Shown here: piece after piece, positions 25,191 to 34,327 of the stretch
How positions within the stretch are numbered: position 1 is the stretch's first letter
Layout: every line of letters starts with the position of its first letter
Source of the DNA: DATDAH01 sp963823495
Lineage (GTDB): Bacteria; Actinomycetota; Acidimicrobiia; Acidimicrobiales; DATDAH01
DNA: 64,000 nt
Direction: 5' to 3'
Assembly (NCBI GenBank): GCA_963823495.1
Contig: CAWGLV010000001.1
Location: 992,001 to 1,056,000 of the forward strand
Position numbers and translations under genes: made by a program
The notes under the pieces: generated by a model
Told to the model about the DNA's origin: nothing
The model's input: only the letters and a program-made list of their open reading frames with translations
Database searches by the model: none

Positions 25191-25220
25191 TGTTCTGACA
25201 GACGACCAGAGGGGGACGCA

Positions 25221-26522
25221 ATGGCGTGGGACTTCGAGACCGATCCCGAGTTCCAGGGGAAGCTGGACTGGGCGGACACCTTCGTCCGCGAGGAGGTGGA
25301 GCCCCTCGACCAGGTCTGGGACGGCCTCGCCTTCACCCCGCTGGACGACAACCGGCGCCGGGCCGTCGACCCGCTCAAGCAGGCCGTGCGGGACCAGGGG
25401 CTGTGGGCCACCCACCTCGGTCCCGAGCTGGGCGGCGCCGGCTACGGCCAGGTCAAGCTCTCCCTGCTGAACGAGATCCTGGGTCGGTCGTCCTGGGCGC
25501 CGATCATCTTCGGCTGCCAGGCCCCCGACACGGGCAACGCCGAGATCATCGCCCACTACGGCACCGACCAGCAGAAGCAGGACTACCTCCATCCGCTCCT
25601 GTCGGGCGAGGTGTTCTCCAGCTACTCGATGACCGAGCCCCACGCCGGGGCCGATCCGACGATGTTCACGACCAGGGCCGAGAAGGACGGCGACGAGTGG
25701 GTCATCAACGGGTGGAAGTTCTTCTCGTCGAACGCCGGCACGGCCGCCTTCCTCATCGTCATGGTGGTGACCAACCCCGATGTCAGCCCGTACAAGGGCA
25801 TGTCGATGTTCCTGGTCCCGACCGACACGCCCGGGGTGGACATCGTCCGCAACGTCGGCCTCGGCGGTGAGCCGCTGGGCCACGGCTCCCACGCCCTCAT
25901 CCACTACGAGGACGTCCGGGTCCCCGAGGACGCCCTGCTCGGCGGGGAGGGCCAGGCCTTCGCCATCGCCCAGACCCGCCTCGGCGGTGGGCGCATCCAC
26001 CACGCCATGCGCACCATCGGGATGTCCCAGAAGGCCCTCGACATGCTCTGCGAGCGGGCCCTCAGCCGCGAGACCCAGGGCTCGCTGCTGGCCGACAAGC
26101 AGTTCGTGCAGGGCTACATCGCCGACTCCTACGCCCAGCTCCTGCAGTTCCGGCTGCTGACGCTCTACACGGCGTGGGAGATCGACAAGTACAACGACTA
26201 CAAGCGGGTCCGCAAGGACATCGCCACCGTCAAGGTCGTCATGCCGACGGTCCTGCACGACATCGCCTGGCGGGCCATGCAGGTCCACGGCGCCCTCGGG
26301 GTCAGCAACGAGATGCCCTTCTCGGGGATGATGCTGGCGGCCAACGTCATGGGTCTGGCCGACGGGCCGACCGAGGTCCACAAGGTCACCATCGCCCGCC
26401 AGGTCCTGCGCAACCACCGGCCCAGCGACGACCTCTGGCCCACCGAGCACAAGCCCAGGAAGGTGGCCGCCGCCCGCGAGAAGCTGGCCGAGTTCCTCGA
26501 GCACGAGGTCGGCAACCTGTGA
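25221..26522 (+). CDS. Acyl-CoA dehydrogenase
   Basis: The 433-residue ACAD has its ATG at 25221 behind GAGGGGGACGCA. Landmarks are the FAD/substrate block YSMTEPHAGADPTMFTT, WVINGWKFFSSNAG, and a C-terminal domain with RRTIGM-like helices (HHAMRTIGMSQKALDML) and AMQVHGALGVSNEMPFSGMM. The form, including the strong coupling to an aminoglycoside-phosphotransferase-like gene by GTGA overlap, matches the ACAD10/ACAD11 and FadE-type systems for long, branched or 4-hydroxy acyl-CoAs. It oxidises acyl-CoA at C2-C3. Regulation is probably through the palindrome just upstream. Confidence 0.92.
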   Translation: MAWDFETDPEFQGKLDWADTFVREEVEPLDQVWDGLAFTPLDDNRRRAVDPLKQAVRDQGLWATHLGPELGGAGYGQVKLSLLNEILGRSSWAPIIFGCQAPDTGNAEIIAHYGTDQQKQDYLHPLLSGEVFSSYSMTEPHAGADPTMFTTRAEKDGDEWVINGWKFFSSNAGTAAFLIVMVVTNPDVSPYKGMSMFLVPTDTPGVDIVRNVGLGGEPLGHGSHALIHYEDVRVPEDALLGGEGQAFAIAQTRLGGGRIHHAMRTIGMSQKALDMLCERALSRETQGSLLADKQFVQGYIADSYAQLLQFRLLTLYTAWEIDKYNDYKRVRKDIATVKVVMPTVLHDIAWRAMQVHGALGVSNEMPFSGMMLAANVMGLADGPTEVHKVTIARQVLRNHRPSDDLWPTEHKPRKVAAAREKLAEFLEHEVGNL

Positions 26523-27589
26523 TCGGGGGATCCGATGAGGGGGGATCGAGGATCGACCTCGACCGTCTCGGCCCCTGGCTGGACGAGCAGGGCCTCGGCA
26601 CCGGCGAGCCCATCGAGTGCGGCTTCGTCTCCGGTGGCTCCCAGAACGAGATCTACGAGATCCGTCGGGGCGACCTGCACGGGGCCCTGCGCATCCCGCC
26701 GCCGTCCGCGCCCGAGACCCGGGACGAGGGCATCTGGCGGGAGTGGCGGATCACCGAGGCGTTGGCGGGCACCGACGTCCCCCACGCCCCGGCCGTCGCC
26801 GCCTGCCGGGACCCGCAGGTGCTCGGCCGGTCCTTCTACGTGATGGGCTTCGTCGACGGCTGGTCGCCGATGGGCCTCGAGACCCAGCCGGACGGGAGCC
26901 GCCCCTGGCCGGCGCCCTTCGCCGACGACCTGGCGGCCCGGGCCGGCCTCGCCCACCAACTGGTCGAGGGCATCGCGCTGCTGTCGAAGGTCGACTGGCG
27001 GGCCAAGGGCCTGGAGGACCTCGGTCGGCCCGACGGGTTCCACGAGCGTCAGGTCGACCGGTGGACGGCGTTCCTGGAGCGGATCAAGGGGCGTGAGCTG
27101 CCCGGCTTCGACGAGGCCGCGGCCTGGCTGCGGGCCCACGGGCCGATCGACTACGTCCCCGGCCTCATGCACGGCGACTACCAGTTCGCCAACGTCATGT
27201 ACGAGCACGGCGCGCCGGCCCGGCTGGCCGCCATCGTGGACTGGGAGATGGGGACCGTCGGCGACCCCAAGCTCGACCTGGGCTGGACGGTGAACAGCTG
27301 GCCCGAGGACCCGATGGACCCCTCGGCCTCGGGCTCCAGCTACGTCGACATGTACGGCATGCCGACACGGGACCAGGTCCTGGCCCGCTACGCCGAGGTC
27401 TCGGGCCGCCAGGTCGACGACATCGACTACTACTGCGTCCTGGCCAAGTGGAAGCTGGCCGTCGTGCTCGAGCAGGGCTACCAGCGGGCCGGCGACGACG
27501 AGAAGCTGAACGCCTTCGGCCCGATCGTGCTCGAGCTCATGCGGGCCGCCGCCGACCTCGCCGAGACGACCGACTACGGCGTCACCTGA
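26519..27589 (+). CDS. Phosphotransferase family protein (APH fold), ACAD-linked
   Basis: The product has 356 residues from the GTG at 26519. The APH kinase motifs are clear: the nucleotide loop SGGSQNEIYEI near residue 40, catalytic loop LMHGDYQFANVMYE near 220, and the metal-binding DWEMGTVGDPKLDLGW near 240. In ACAD10/11-like systems this kinase phosphorylates a 4-hydroxyacyl-CoA so that the dehydrogenase partner can eliminate the group. Overlap with the ACAD gene makes the same role likely here. Antibiotic resistance is an unlikely alternative. Confidence 0.88.
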   Translation: MIGGSDEGGSRIDLDRLGPWLDEQGLGTGEPIECGFVSGGSQNEIYEIRRGDLHGALRIPPPSAPETRDEGIWREWRITEALAGTDVPHAPAVAACRDPQVLGRSFYVMGFVDGWSPMGLETQPDGSRPWPAPFADDLAARAGLAHQLVEGIALLSKVDWRAKGLEDLGRPDGFHERQVDRWTAFLERIKGRELPGFDEAAAWLRAHGPIDYVPGLMHGDYQFANVMYEHGAPARLAAIVDWEMGTVGDPKLDLGWTVNSWPEDPMDPSASGSSYVDMYGMPTRDQVLARYAEVSGRQVDDIDYYCVLAKWKLAVVLEQGYQRAGDDEKLNAFGPIVLELMRAAADLAETTDYGVT

Positions 27590-27775
27590 GGTGCGGCCCA
27601 CCCCTGATCTCGGCTCCGGCCGGGCCCGGGCCCCAGCGGTCACCGGCCGCCACCGCCAGCCGGTCGACCAGAACCTCAGGAGCTCGTCGACCCGGAGCGC
27701 GCCCGGGCCGCCCGTCGACGACGAGGGTCGGCGCTCTGCCCGTCGCCCACGGCGGCCTGCTTAGCATGGGCCCCC

Positions 27776-28603
27776 ATGCGCTTCGGACTGGACATCGCCC
27801 AACAACGGATGCCCTGGGACGAGGTCGTCAGCCGTGTGCGGTTCGCCGAGGACCTGGGATTCGACGGCGCGTGGGGCTTCGACCACTTCAAGCCGATGTA
27901 CGGCGACGGCCCGGGGGAGACCTTCGAGGGCATGACGACCCTGGCCGCGCTGGCGGGCCTCACCTCCCGGATCCGCCTCGGGTTGCTGGTGGCCGGGGTG
28001 ACCTATCGTCACCCCTGCCTGCTCGCCGCACAGGCGATGACGATCGATCACGCCTCCCATGGCCGCCTGGAGCTGGCGCTCGGCGCCGCCTGGTTCGACG
28101 AGGAGCACCACGAGTTGGGCATCCCGTTCCCGTCGACGCCGGAGCGCTTCGACCTGCTCGAGGACGCGTTGGAGATCATCACCCGGCTGTCCACCGGCGA
28201 GGTCGTGTCCTACGACGGCAAGGTGATCTCGCTGGAGGACGCCCGGCTGCTACCGACCCCGGTGCAGGCGCCCCACCCGCCGATCTGGATCGGCGGCAGC
28301 GGGCCCAAGCGCACGCTCCCGCTGGTCGCGCGCTACGCCGACGTCTGGCACACCTGGGGATCGCCCGACTCGCTGGCCGAGGCCAATGCCCGGGTCGACG
28401 GGCTCGCCGAGGCCGCCGGGCGCGACCCGGCGTCGATCACCCGGGCCAGCTCGCTGTCCCTCGACGACCTGGCGACGGCCCGGAAGCACGCGGCGACGTG
28501 GCGGGACAGCGGATGCGGCTACCTGGTGTGCGGCTGGCCCGGGGCCGGCCGGTCCCAGATCGAGGCCTTCGTCCGGGACGTGATGCCCGAGTTCACCGAC
28601 TGA
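27776..28603 (+). CDS. LLM-class F420-dependent oxidoreductase
   Basis: This 275-residue luciferase-like TIM-barrel protein has conserved blocks MRFGLDIAQQRMPWDEV, FDHFKPMYG, RIRLGLLVAGVTYRHPCLLA, LELALGAAWFDEEHHELGIPF and PPIWIGGSGPKRTLPL. This layout belongs to the F420-dependent subgroup common in actinobacteria, and the natural substrate is unknown. A stand-alone gene, preceded by a 186-base gap in which I see nothing recognisable. An SDR tail fragment on the opposite strand ends 10 bases behind its stop. Confidence 0.88.
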   Translation: MRFGLDIAQQRMPWDEVVSRVRFAEDLGFDGAWGFDHFKPMYGDGPGETFEGMTTLAALAGLTSRIRLGLLVAGVTYRHPCLLAAQAMTIDHASHGRLELALGAAWFDEEHHELGIPFPSTPERFDLLEDALEIITRLSTGEVVSYDGKVISLEDARLLPTPVQAPHPPIWIGGSGPKRTLPLVARYADVWHTWGSPDSLAEANARVDGLAEAAGRDPASITRASSLSLDDLATARKHAATWRDSGCGYLVCGWPGAGRSQIEAFVRDVMPEFTD

Positions 28604-28612
28604 GGTCGCCCG

Positions 28613-28744
28613 TCAGGGCGCCGGGTGCCCGCCGTCGACGACCCTCGCCGAGCCGGTCGTCCAGCCGGAGGGAGCGCCCGCGAGGCACGAGCGGGCCCCG
28701 ACGAGGTCGTCGGCTGTCCCGAGCCGTGCTCGACCGCCGAGCAT
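28613..28744 (-). pseudogene. C-terminal remnant of an SDR oxidoreductase
   Basis: The 43-codon frame reads MLGGRARLGTADDLVGARSC, then LAGAPSGWTTGSARVVDGGH. This is the recognisable last 40 residues of a short-chain dehydrogenase (R-LG-P-D-AG---FL-S---W-TG---VDGG). The cofactor and catalytic parts are gone. Its ATG overlaps the stop of the small gene upstream (TGATG), so it may still be translated. Confidence 0.6.
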
Positions 28745-28956
28745 CAGCCCTCCCGGGTGGCGCCGGTCGCCGGGTGGACCTGCACCTCCAGCACGCTGAG
28801 GCCGAAGCCCTGGAGGCGTCCGAGGAGCCCGTGGACGGCGGCATCGTCGGTCACCGGCCCGCTCAGGACGGTCTCGGTCCGGATGTCGAGCTCGTCGTCG
28901 AACGCGGCGGCGATGTTCGCGCCGACGGCGCCGTGCACTCGGATCAGTACCTGCAT
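28744..28956 (-). CDS. Small protein of unknown function
   Basis: The product has 70 residues starting MQVLIRVHGAVGANIAAAFD. Alternating strand/helix (RTETVLSGPVTDDAAVHGLLGRLQ, FGLSVLEVQVHP) suggests a ferredoxin-like alpha+beta fold, as in small actinobacterial proteins of unknown role. I chose the ATG at 28956 over an upstream start that adds 13 residues without a better ribosome site. It lies just behind the MalT-type regulator gene on the same strand and could be co-transcribed. Confidence 0.55.
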   Translation of the reverse strand: MQVLIRVHGAVGANIAAAFDDELDIRTETVLSGPVTDDAAVHGLLGRLQGFGLSVLEVQVHPATGATREG

Positions 28957-29009
28957 GGCCTCAGCCTGGGGTGCGATGGGGTGACGGGGCGTCACCTCAT
29001 CGGGATGAG

Positions 29010-31211
29010 CTAGGCCAGCAGCCCGACCCGCCGAGCTTCGGCCACGGCCTCGGACCGCGATGCCGCGCCGAGCTTCTGGTAGATGTGCTGGGCGTGTGAC
29101 TTCACGGTGTGGCGCGAGATGTGCAGGTCACGACCGATCTCCGGGAAGGTGAGGTGGCCGGCCATCGCCCGGAGGATCGTGAGCTCTCGCTCCGTGAGCG
29201 GTTCCGCCAACGCCGACGTCGGTTGCCCGATCCGGCTCGGTCCCGACGGCGCCACCCCCGGCGAAGCGGCGGCCTCGACCCGTTGCACCAGCGCCTCCGG
29301 AGCGTTGGCGATGCGCAGGGCCTCGGCATAGGCCACGAGGTCTCGCTGCCCGTCGCCCCGCCCTCGGGCCCGGTCGACCGCCGCCTGCTCGAGCAGGGTC
29401 AACGCGCCGAGCAGATGAGCCGGCTGGTGGTCGGCGGTGAGGGCCCGGGCCAGGTCGAGCAGGTCCTCGGCCTCGTCGAGGCTGCCGGCGCGCCGCCGGT
29501 CGGCGGCAGCCACGACGAGCGCCTCGGTCAGCGCCGGCAGGTCGGGCTCGCTGTCGGCCTGCCAGCGTTGCATCGCCGACCGGGCCACGGCGACGGCGTC
29601 GTCGTGGCGGCCGGCCGCATCGAGCGCGCCGGCGAGCCCGCTCAGCGCCGGTGCATCCCCGAGCAGGGTCCGCTCCATGGCGAGGAGTGCTCGGGCGAGC
29701 TCGACGGCCCGATGCGGATCACCGAGGTGCGCCTCGAGGCGCACCTCCCAACTCGCCACGATCTCGTCGAGCGGATCGACCGTGGTCATCGCCCGCCGCC
29801 GACGAGCCTGCTGTCGGAACGCCCGTAGCTCGTCGAGGTCACCGGCGATGGCGTGGTGCAGGGCCATCAGCATCAGCAGCTCGGCGTGGCGGTCATCGTC
29901 GTCCTCGGCGACGAGGGCAGCGCAGTGGTGGTACCACTGGCCGGCGCTCGGCCGGGCCAACAGGGCGAGCGCACGACAGTGCTGCAACGCCCGGTCCAGG
30001 GTGGCCGCGACGACCTCGTCGGGCACGGTCTCGAGCCACCGGGCGAGATCCCGGCGATGGCGCCCTCGGTACAGGTCGGCGAAGTGGTCGAGCACGAGTC
30101 GGTGGGCGCCCTCGTACTCCTCGGCGGCAAGGAGGTGGTCGACGGCCTCGACGGACCGGCCCTCGGCGAGGTACCACCCGGCCGCGTGCAGGTGTTGGGC
30201 CCGCAGGCGGTCGGGCTCGAGGCGCCGGAGGTCGTGGACGAGCAGGTCGGCGAGCATGGGGTGGAAGCGGTACTCCGCATCACCGCCCTGAGCCCGGCTG
30301 AGGAACACCCCGTCGTCGGTCAGCCGCTCGAGCACCGCGCCGGCGTCCTTGCGGCCCGTCAGCGCCTCAGCCAGGGCCGGGCCGAGGACGGGGCTGACCG
30401 AGCACCTGAGCAAGAAGGTGCGCTCGTCGGCCGGGAGGTGATCCAAGACCTCTTCGAGGAGGTACTCGGCGACGGTGCTGTGGGTGCCGTCGAACCGGGT
30501 CATCACCTCGTCGACATCCGACGCGCGGTCGCAGGCCAGGACCGCCAGCCGGAGCCCGGCCGCCCAGCCCTGGGTCTGGTCATGGAGCCGGGCCACCGCG
30601 GCCGAACCGCCGTCACCGAGCGCGGCGTGGATCAGCGAGCGGGTCTCGTCGAGGTCGAAGGCCAGCTGGCTGCCTCGGATCTCGGTCATGTGGCCGCTGG
30701 CTCGCTCCCGGCCCAGCGCCATCGGCGGATCGATGCGGCTGGACACCACGACGTGGAGGCACAGGGGCAGGTGCCCGAGCAGCCACGCGAGCTGGTCCCA
30801 GTCGTGGGAGGTGAGCAGGTGGGCGTCGTCGACCACGACGATGGTCGCAGGCTCATCGGAGCCGGCCGCGAGCTCGTCGACCAGGTCGGGCAGCACGTCC
30901 TCGAGGTCGCCCCGGTGGAGCGCGTCCACGGCGTCGAGGGGATCATCCGGACGGGTCCGCTGCAGGGCCCGGACCACGAGGTCGACGAGCCGCCACGGGC
31001 CACTCGACGACTGGGCGACGCTTATCCAGGCCCAGCGCTCCCGCCGCAGCGACAGCCAACTGCGGATGAGGGTCGTCTTGCCCGAGCCCGCCGGGCCGAC
31101 GACGAGTGACCACGCCGCCCCGTGGTCCGGGCCGAGGAGGCCGTGCAGGCGGGGGCGGTCGACGAGGACCGAAGGGACCCTCGGGGCGAACGGGTGGGTC
31201 GGCGCCGCCAC
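29010..31211 (-). CDS. MalT/LAL-type LuxR-family transcriptional regulator
   Basis: The large regulator has about 733 residues. The N-terminus (PSVLVDRPRLHGLL) leads into a STAND-type ATPase with P-loop VGPAGSGKTT and Walker B IVVVDDAHLL. A winged-helix region follows (LLRCSVSPVLGPALAEALTG), then about 300 residues of TPR-like helices. The LuxR helix-turn-helix comes at the end (LTERELTILRAMAGHLTFPE, then EIGRDLHISRHTVKSHAQHI). Such proteins bind an inducer and ATP, oligomerise and activate transcription. GTG at 31211 or TTG at 31220 could be the start. Its target genes are not evident. Confidence 0.9.
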   Translation of the reverse strand: MAAPTHPFAPRVPSVLVDRPRLHGLLGPDHGAAWSLVVGPAGSGKTTLIRSWLSLRRERWAWISVAQSSSGPWRLVDLVVRALQRTRPDDPLDAVDALHRGDLEDVLPDLVDELAAGSDEPATIVVVDDAHLLTSHDWDQLAWLLGHLPLCLHVVVSSRIDPPMALGRERASGHMTEIRGSQLAFDLDETRSLIHAALGDGGSAAVARLHDQTQGWAAGLRLAVLACDRASDVDEVMTRFDGTHSTVAEYLLEEVLDHLPADERTFLLRCSVSPVLGPALAEALTGRKDAGAVLERLTDDGVFLSRAQGGDAEYRFHPMLADLLVHDLRRLEPDRLRAQHLHAAGWYLAEGRSVEAVDHLLAAEEYEGAHRLVLDHFADLYRGRHRRDLARWLETVPDEVVAATLDRALQHCRALALLARPSAGQWYHHCAALVAEDDDDRHAELLMLMALHHAIAGDLDELRAFRQQARRRRAMTTVDPLDEIVASWEVRLEAHLGDPHRAVELARALLAMERTLLGDAPALSGLAGALDAAGRHDDAVAVARSAMQRWQADSEPDLPALTEALVVAAADRRRAGSLDEAEDLLDLARALTADHQPAHLLGALTLLEQAAVDRARGRGDGQRDLVAYAEALRIANAPEALVQRVEAAASPGVAPSGPSRIGQPTSALAEPLTERELTILRAMAGHLTFPEIGRDLHISRHTVKSHAQHIYQKLGAASRSEAVAEARRVGLLA

Positions 31212-31397
31212 GGTCCCCAACCCTAGGGCGACCGACCCCGCAGGGGTCAGAAGAGCTCTGCCGCGAACCCGGGGTCGATGTCGGTCCGGGAGCGGGGCCC
31301 TCGGCCGACACCGCGACGGCCCGAGCCGTCACGGTCGGCGTCCCGGGCCTCCCGGTGGACGGTCAGGCCCCCCTGACCGCCCACCCTGGTGCTCGAC

Positions 31398-32336
31398 TCA
31401 GGTGCCGCAGAAGTAGCGGCCGGAGAAGCCGGCGGCGTTCAGCGTGGCGATCTGGTTGATCGCCTGCGGTTCGGTGAGGTCGGGCTTGACCACGATCGTC
31501 CCCCCCTGACCACCGGTCACACCGAAGCCACTGATCCCCGCGGCCTGCAGCTGGGCGATGTAGTTCTGGGCCTGGTCCATCGTGGCCCAGGTACCCGCCG
31601 AGTTCACCTGGCAGTTCGCGGCCTGGGCGCCGCCACCGCCGCTGCCGGCGAGGCCGCCGCCGCCGTCGTCAGGGGCGTCAGGGCTCGAGCCCGAGTTGGC
31701 CGAGCTGGCCGCATGGCAGATCTGGCCGCCCTCGGCGGCGGACTCGGCGAGGGTCTCCTCGGTCATGGGGTCGAGCTGACCCGTCACGGGCAGGCCCGCG
31801 TTGGTCTGGTAGTTGCGGATGGCGGCCTCGGTCTGCGGGCCGAGGGTGCCGTCCTCGGCGCCGGCGAAGCAGCCGACGACGTTGAGGTCGTGCTGCCACA
31901 CCTCGAGCTCGTGGATGGAGGCCTCGTCGACCGCCCGTGGCGAGGCGTTCTCGACGCTGCCACAGACGACCTCACCGGCCGCGGCCGCGGCCGTCAACTG
32001 GTTCTGGGACTCCCCGCCGAAGAGCCCGGTCACCGTCAATCCCTCGGCCTGCTGGAACTCCCGGAGTGCGGATTCGGTGCGGGGGCCGAGGATGCCGTCC
32101 ACGGGCCCGGCCCAGCAACCGACCGCATCGAGATCGGTCTGGTAGGTCGCGATCTCGTCCGGGGTCAGCTCGTGGTGCCGTGCGACCGGGTTGGTGGTCG
32201 CCGTGGTGTCCTCCGCGGCCGAATCGCCGCTGTCGCCGCTGCACGCCGCGAACAGCAGCGACAGCGCGGCGACCACCGCCACTGCTCCTCCTGCGCGGGG
32301 CCGTAGCCGGCGCCGGTCGGTTGCCTTCGGGTCCAT
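31398..32336 (-). CDS. Peptidoglycan-binding lipoprotein with two PG_binding_1 domains
   Basis: The product has 312 residues from the ATG at 32336, preceded by AGGAGGACTGGGCG. A lipoprotein signal (LSLLFAACSG) is followed by two similar peptidoglycan-binding repeats: YQTDLDAVGCWAGPVDGILG and HDLNVVGCFAGAEDGTLGPQ, each continuing with a TE-A-R-(F/Y)Q helix. A Gly/Ser-rich linker and a C-terminal SPOR-like segment follow (NYIAQLQAAGISGFGVTGGQ and NQIATLNAAGFSGRYFC). The protein is predicted to sit on the outer face of the membrane, bound to the wall. It is divergent from the damaged kinase gene. Confidence 0.85.
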   Translation of the reverse strand: MDPKATDRRRLRPRAGGAVAVVAALSLLFAACSGDSGDSAAEDTTATTNPVARHHELTPDEIATYQTDLDAVGCWAGPVDGILGPRTESALREFQQAEGLTVTGLFGGESQNQLTAAAAAGEVVCGSVENASPRAVDEASIHELEVWQHDLNVVGCFAGAEDGTLGPQTEAAIRNYQTNAGLPVTGQLDPMTEETLAESAAEGGQICHAASSANSGSSPDAPDDGGGGLAGSGGGGAQAANCQVNSAGTWATMDQAQNYIAQLQAAGISGFGVTGGQGGTIVVKPDLTEPQAINQIATLNAAGFSGRYFCGT

Positions 32337-32540
32337 CGCCCAGTCCTCCTGCTCGATCGCGACACGGTGTCGCGTCCGCGAGGCTCGAGCGTGGCGGGCG
32401 AGGGGATGACCCGATGTCATCCCATCAGGACCATTCTTCGGTGGGGGCCACGAGGGCTGACGGCGGTCGGGCCCTGATCCTTCCTCGGCGTGCTGTGGTA
32501 TCACATGACGAGGGATGGCGTCGGGCACGGGGACTCTCGA

Positions 32541-33952
32541 ATGACCACGGAGCGTGAGACGATGGCCGCCGCCCTCCCGCGTCACGTCATCGGCGACGAG
32601 CTCGGCCGGGGGGCGTGGGGTGTGGTGTGGAGCGCCTACCACGAAACCCTGGGCCGGCACGTCGCGGTCAAGCAACTGCCCCGGCACCTGGTGGCAGACC
32701 AGGAGGTCCGGCGACGGTTCCGCTCCGAGGCCAAGCTCATCGCCTCGCTGAGCAACCCCCACGTGGTGCAGGTCTTCGACTTCATCGAGCACGAGGACCT
32801 CTGCATCCTCGTGATGGAGCGGCTCGACGGCGGCACGCTGGACGACCGTTTCTCCGCTCGCGGGATCTCCTGGCCCGAGGCCTGCGGCTCGGTCCTCGCC
32901 GCCTGCGTCGGGCTCGACCACGCCCACGCCCGCGGGGTGCTCCACCGGGACATCAAGCCCCAGAACCTGCTCTTCGACAGCAGCGGGGCGCTGAAGGTCA
33001 CCGACTTCGGCATCGCCAAGGTCCTCGGCGCCACGACGACGGTGGCCACCGCCGTCGGCCAGGTCATGGGTACCCCCGCCTACATCGCGCCGGAGTAGGC
33101 GCTGGGCGAGGAGGTGACTCCCGCGACCGACGTCTACGCCCTCGGGACGGTGCTCTACGAGATGCTGTCGGGCCGCCTGCCGTTCCCCGTCGACGGCGGG
33201 GCGATGTTGGTGATGCACGCACACGCCTACGAGGACCCGACCCCCCTCGACCACGTCGCCCCCGAGGTGCCGGCCGCCCTGGTGGACGTCACCATGCGTG
33301 CCCTGAGCCGCGACCGCACCGAGCGCTACCAGTCCGCCGAGCAGTTCGGGGCCGACCTGGCCGCCGCCGCGAACCAGGTGTGGGACACCGGCTGGGTGGG
33401 GCGCCACCACCTGGTCGTGGTGCCGTCGGGCCACATCGCCCGGAACCTCTCCCTCCCGCCAAAGGTGCGCGACCCGGCCGCCGACGACCCCATGCCCGGC
33501 CCGACGACCCGGCCCGCGGAGGCGGCCGCCGATGGCGTGGTGACCGGGGATCACTCGTCGGTCACGGACCAGCCGACCGTCCCGCCGCCCCCGGCGGCCG
33601 CGTTCGCGTCGCCGGCACCGGCTGCCGGCTGGCAGCAGGCGTCGCCGGCACCTGCCGGCTGGTGGCTGGCCTCGGACGGGCGCTGGTACCCGCCTTCGGC
33701 GTCGCCCTTCGCCGGCCAGGCCGCCTGGCCGGCGAAGTCCAAGCGGGTGGCCGCCGCCCTCGCCTTCTTCCTCGGCGCCTTCGGCGCCCACCGCTTCTAC
33801 CTCGGCTACGCCGGGCTCGGGCTGACGATGCTGCTGCTCACCGTCCTGAGCGTGTTCTTGTTGTTCCCGTTCATCCTGATCTGGGGGTGGGTCGACGTGC
33901 TGGTCATCCTGACCGGAACATGCGCGCCAAGGACGGCCGGCCACTCCGCTGA
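32541..33952 (+). pseudogene. Ser/Thr protein kinase gene (PknB type with TM2 tail), interrupted
   Basis: The N-lobe and catalytic loop are intact: glycine loop GRGAWGVVWSA, Lys44 in VAVK, HRDIKPQN (His135, Asp137) and DFG (155-157). Codon 186, directly after the APE motif, is TAG (33096-33098) where kinases have Gln (CAG), a single C-to-T change. The same frame then continues through the C-lobe (TPATDVYALGTVLYEMLSGR), a Pro-rich linker, a DUF2510 motif (GWWLASDGRWYPP) and a TM2 domain. Near 33915 one base is missing: the alternative frame ends NMRAKDGRPLR, the expected TM2 tail. TAG is an ordinary stop in neighbouring genes, so readthrough is unlikely. Confidence 0.85.
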
Positions 33953-34011
33953 CGGGGCGGCGGTCGGACCCCTCCGCCGGGTTCGGCACCAGGTCCACCT
34001 TGGGCACATCG

Positions 34012-34269
34012 TCACGCCATGACGGCGATCACGAACAGGAGCAGCAGGCCGGTGGCGAACCCGCTGCTGAGCACGGCCTTCTCCTTGGCGGTGGGTGACG
34101 TGGTGATCTCGGGCAGCAGGTCGGTCGCCGCGATGTACACGAAGTTGCCGGCCGCGAAGGGCACGAGCACGGCGACATCGATGTTCCCGCTCAGGCTGTA
34201 GGCGGCGAGGCCGCCGATGACGAACGTGAGCGCGGACAGGGCTCGTGAGCGCGCCGCCGACAGCTCCAC
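34012..34269 (-). pseudogene. C-terminal fragment of a ZIP-family metal transporter
   Basis: The 85-codon frame encodes three hydrophobic helices, including VLVPFAAGNFVYIAATDLLPE, the signature of the second metal-binding helix of ZIP zinc/iron transporters. The first half of the protein, including the other metal-binding helix, is absent and replaced by unrelated sequence before the thiolase gene. It is a truncated remnant, although a GTG could still initiate translation. Confidence 0.6.
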
Positions 34270-34327
34270 ACTCGCCCAGGGGGCTCAGCCCTCAGCGGAT
34301 GTCGACAACGTCCTCGGGGCACAACAC

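Noticed and set aside
26519..27589. Aminoglycoside resistance gene
   Set aside because: The kinase has the APH fold, but its overlap with an acyl-CoA dehydrogenase gene and its similarity to ACAD10/11-type kinases point to lipid metabolism.
27590..27775. Reverse frame of about 60 codons between the phosphotransferase and LLM genes
   Set aside because: No domain, weak start context and shadow-like composition. I see nothing reliable in this gap.
33096..33098. Amber suppression or stop-codon recoding in the kinase gene
   Set aside because: TAG ends several intact genes in the window and a second lesion (frameshift) lies in the same gene, so simple decay is more likely.
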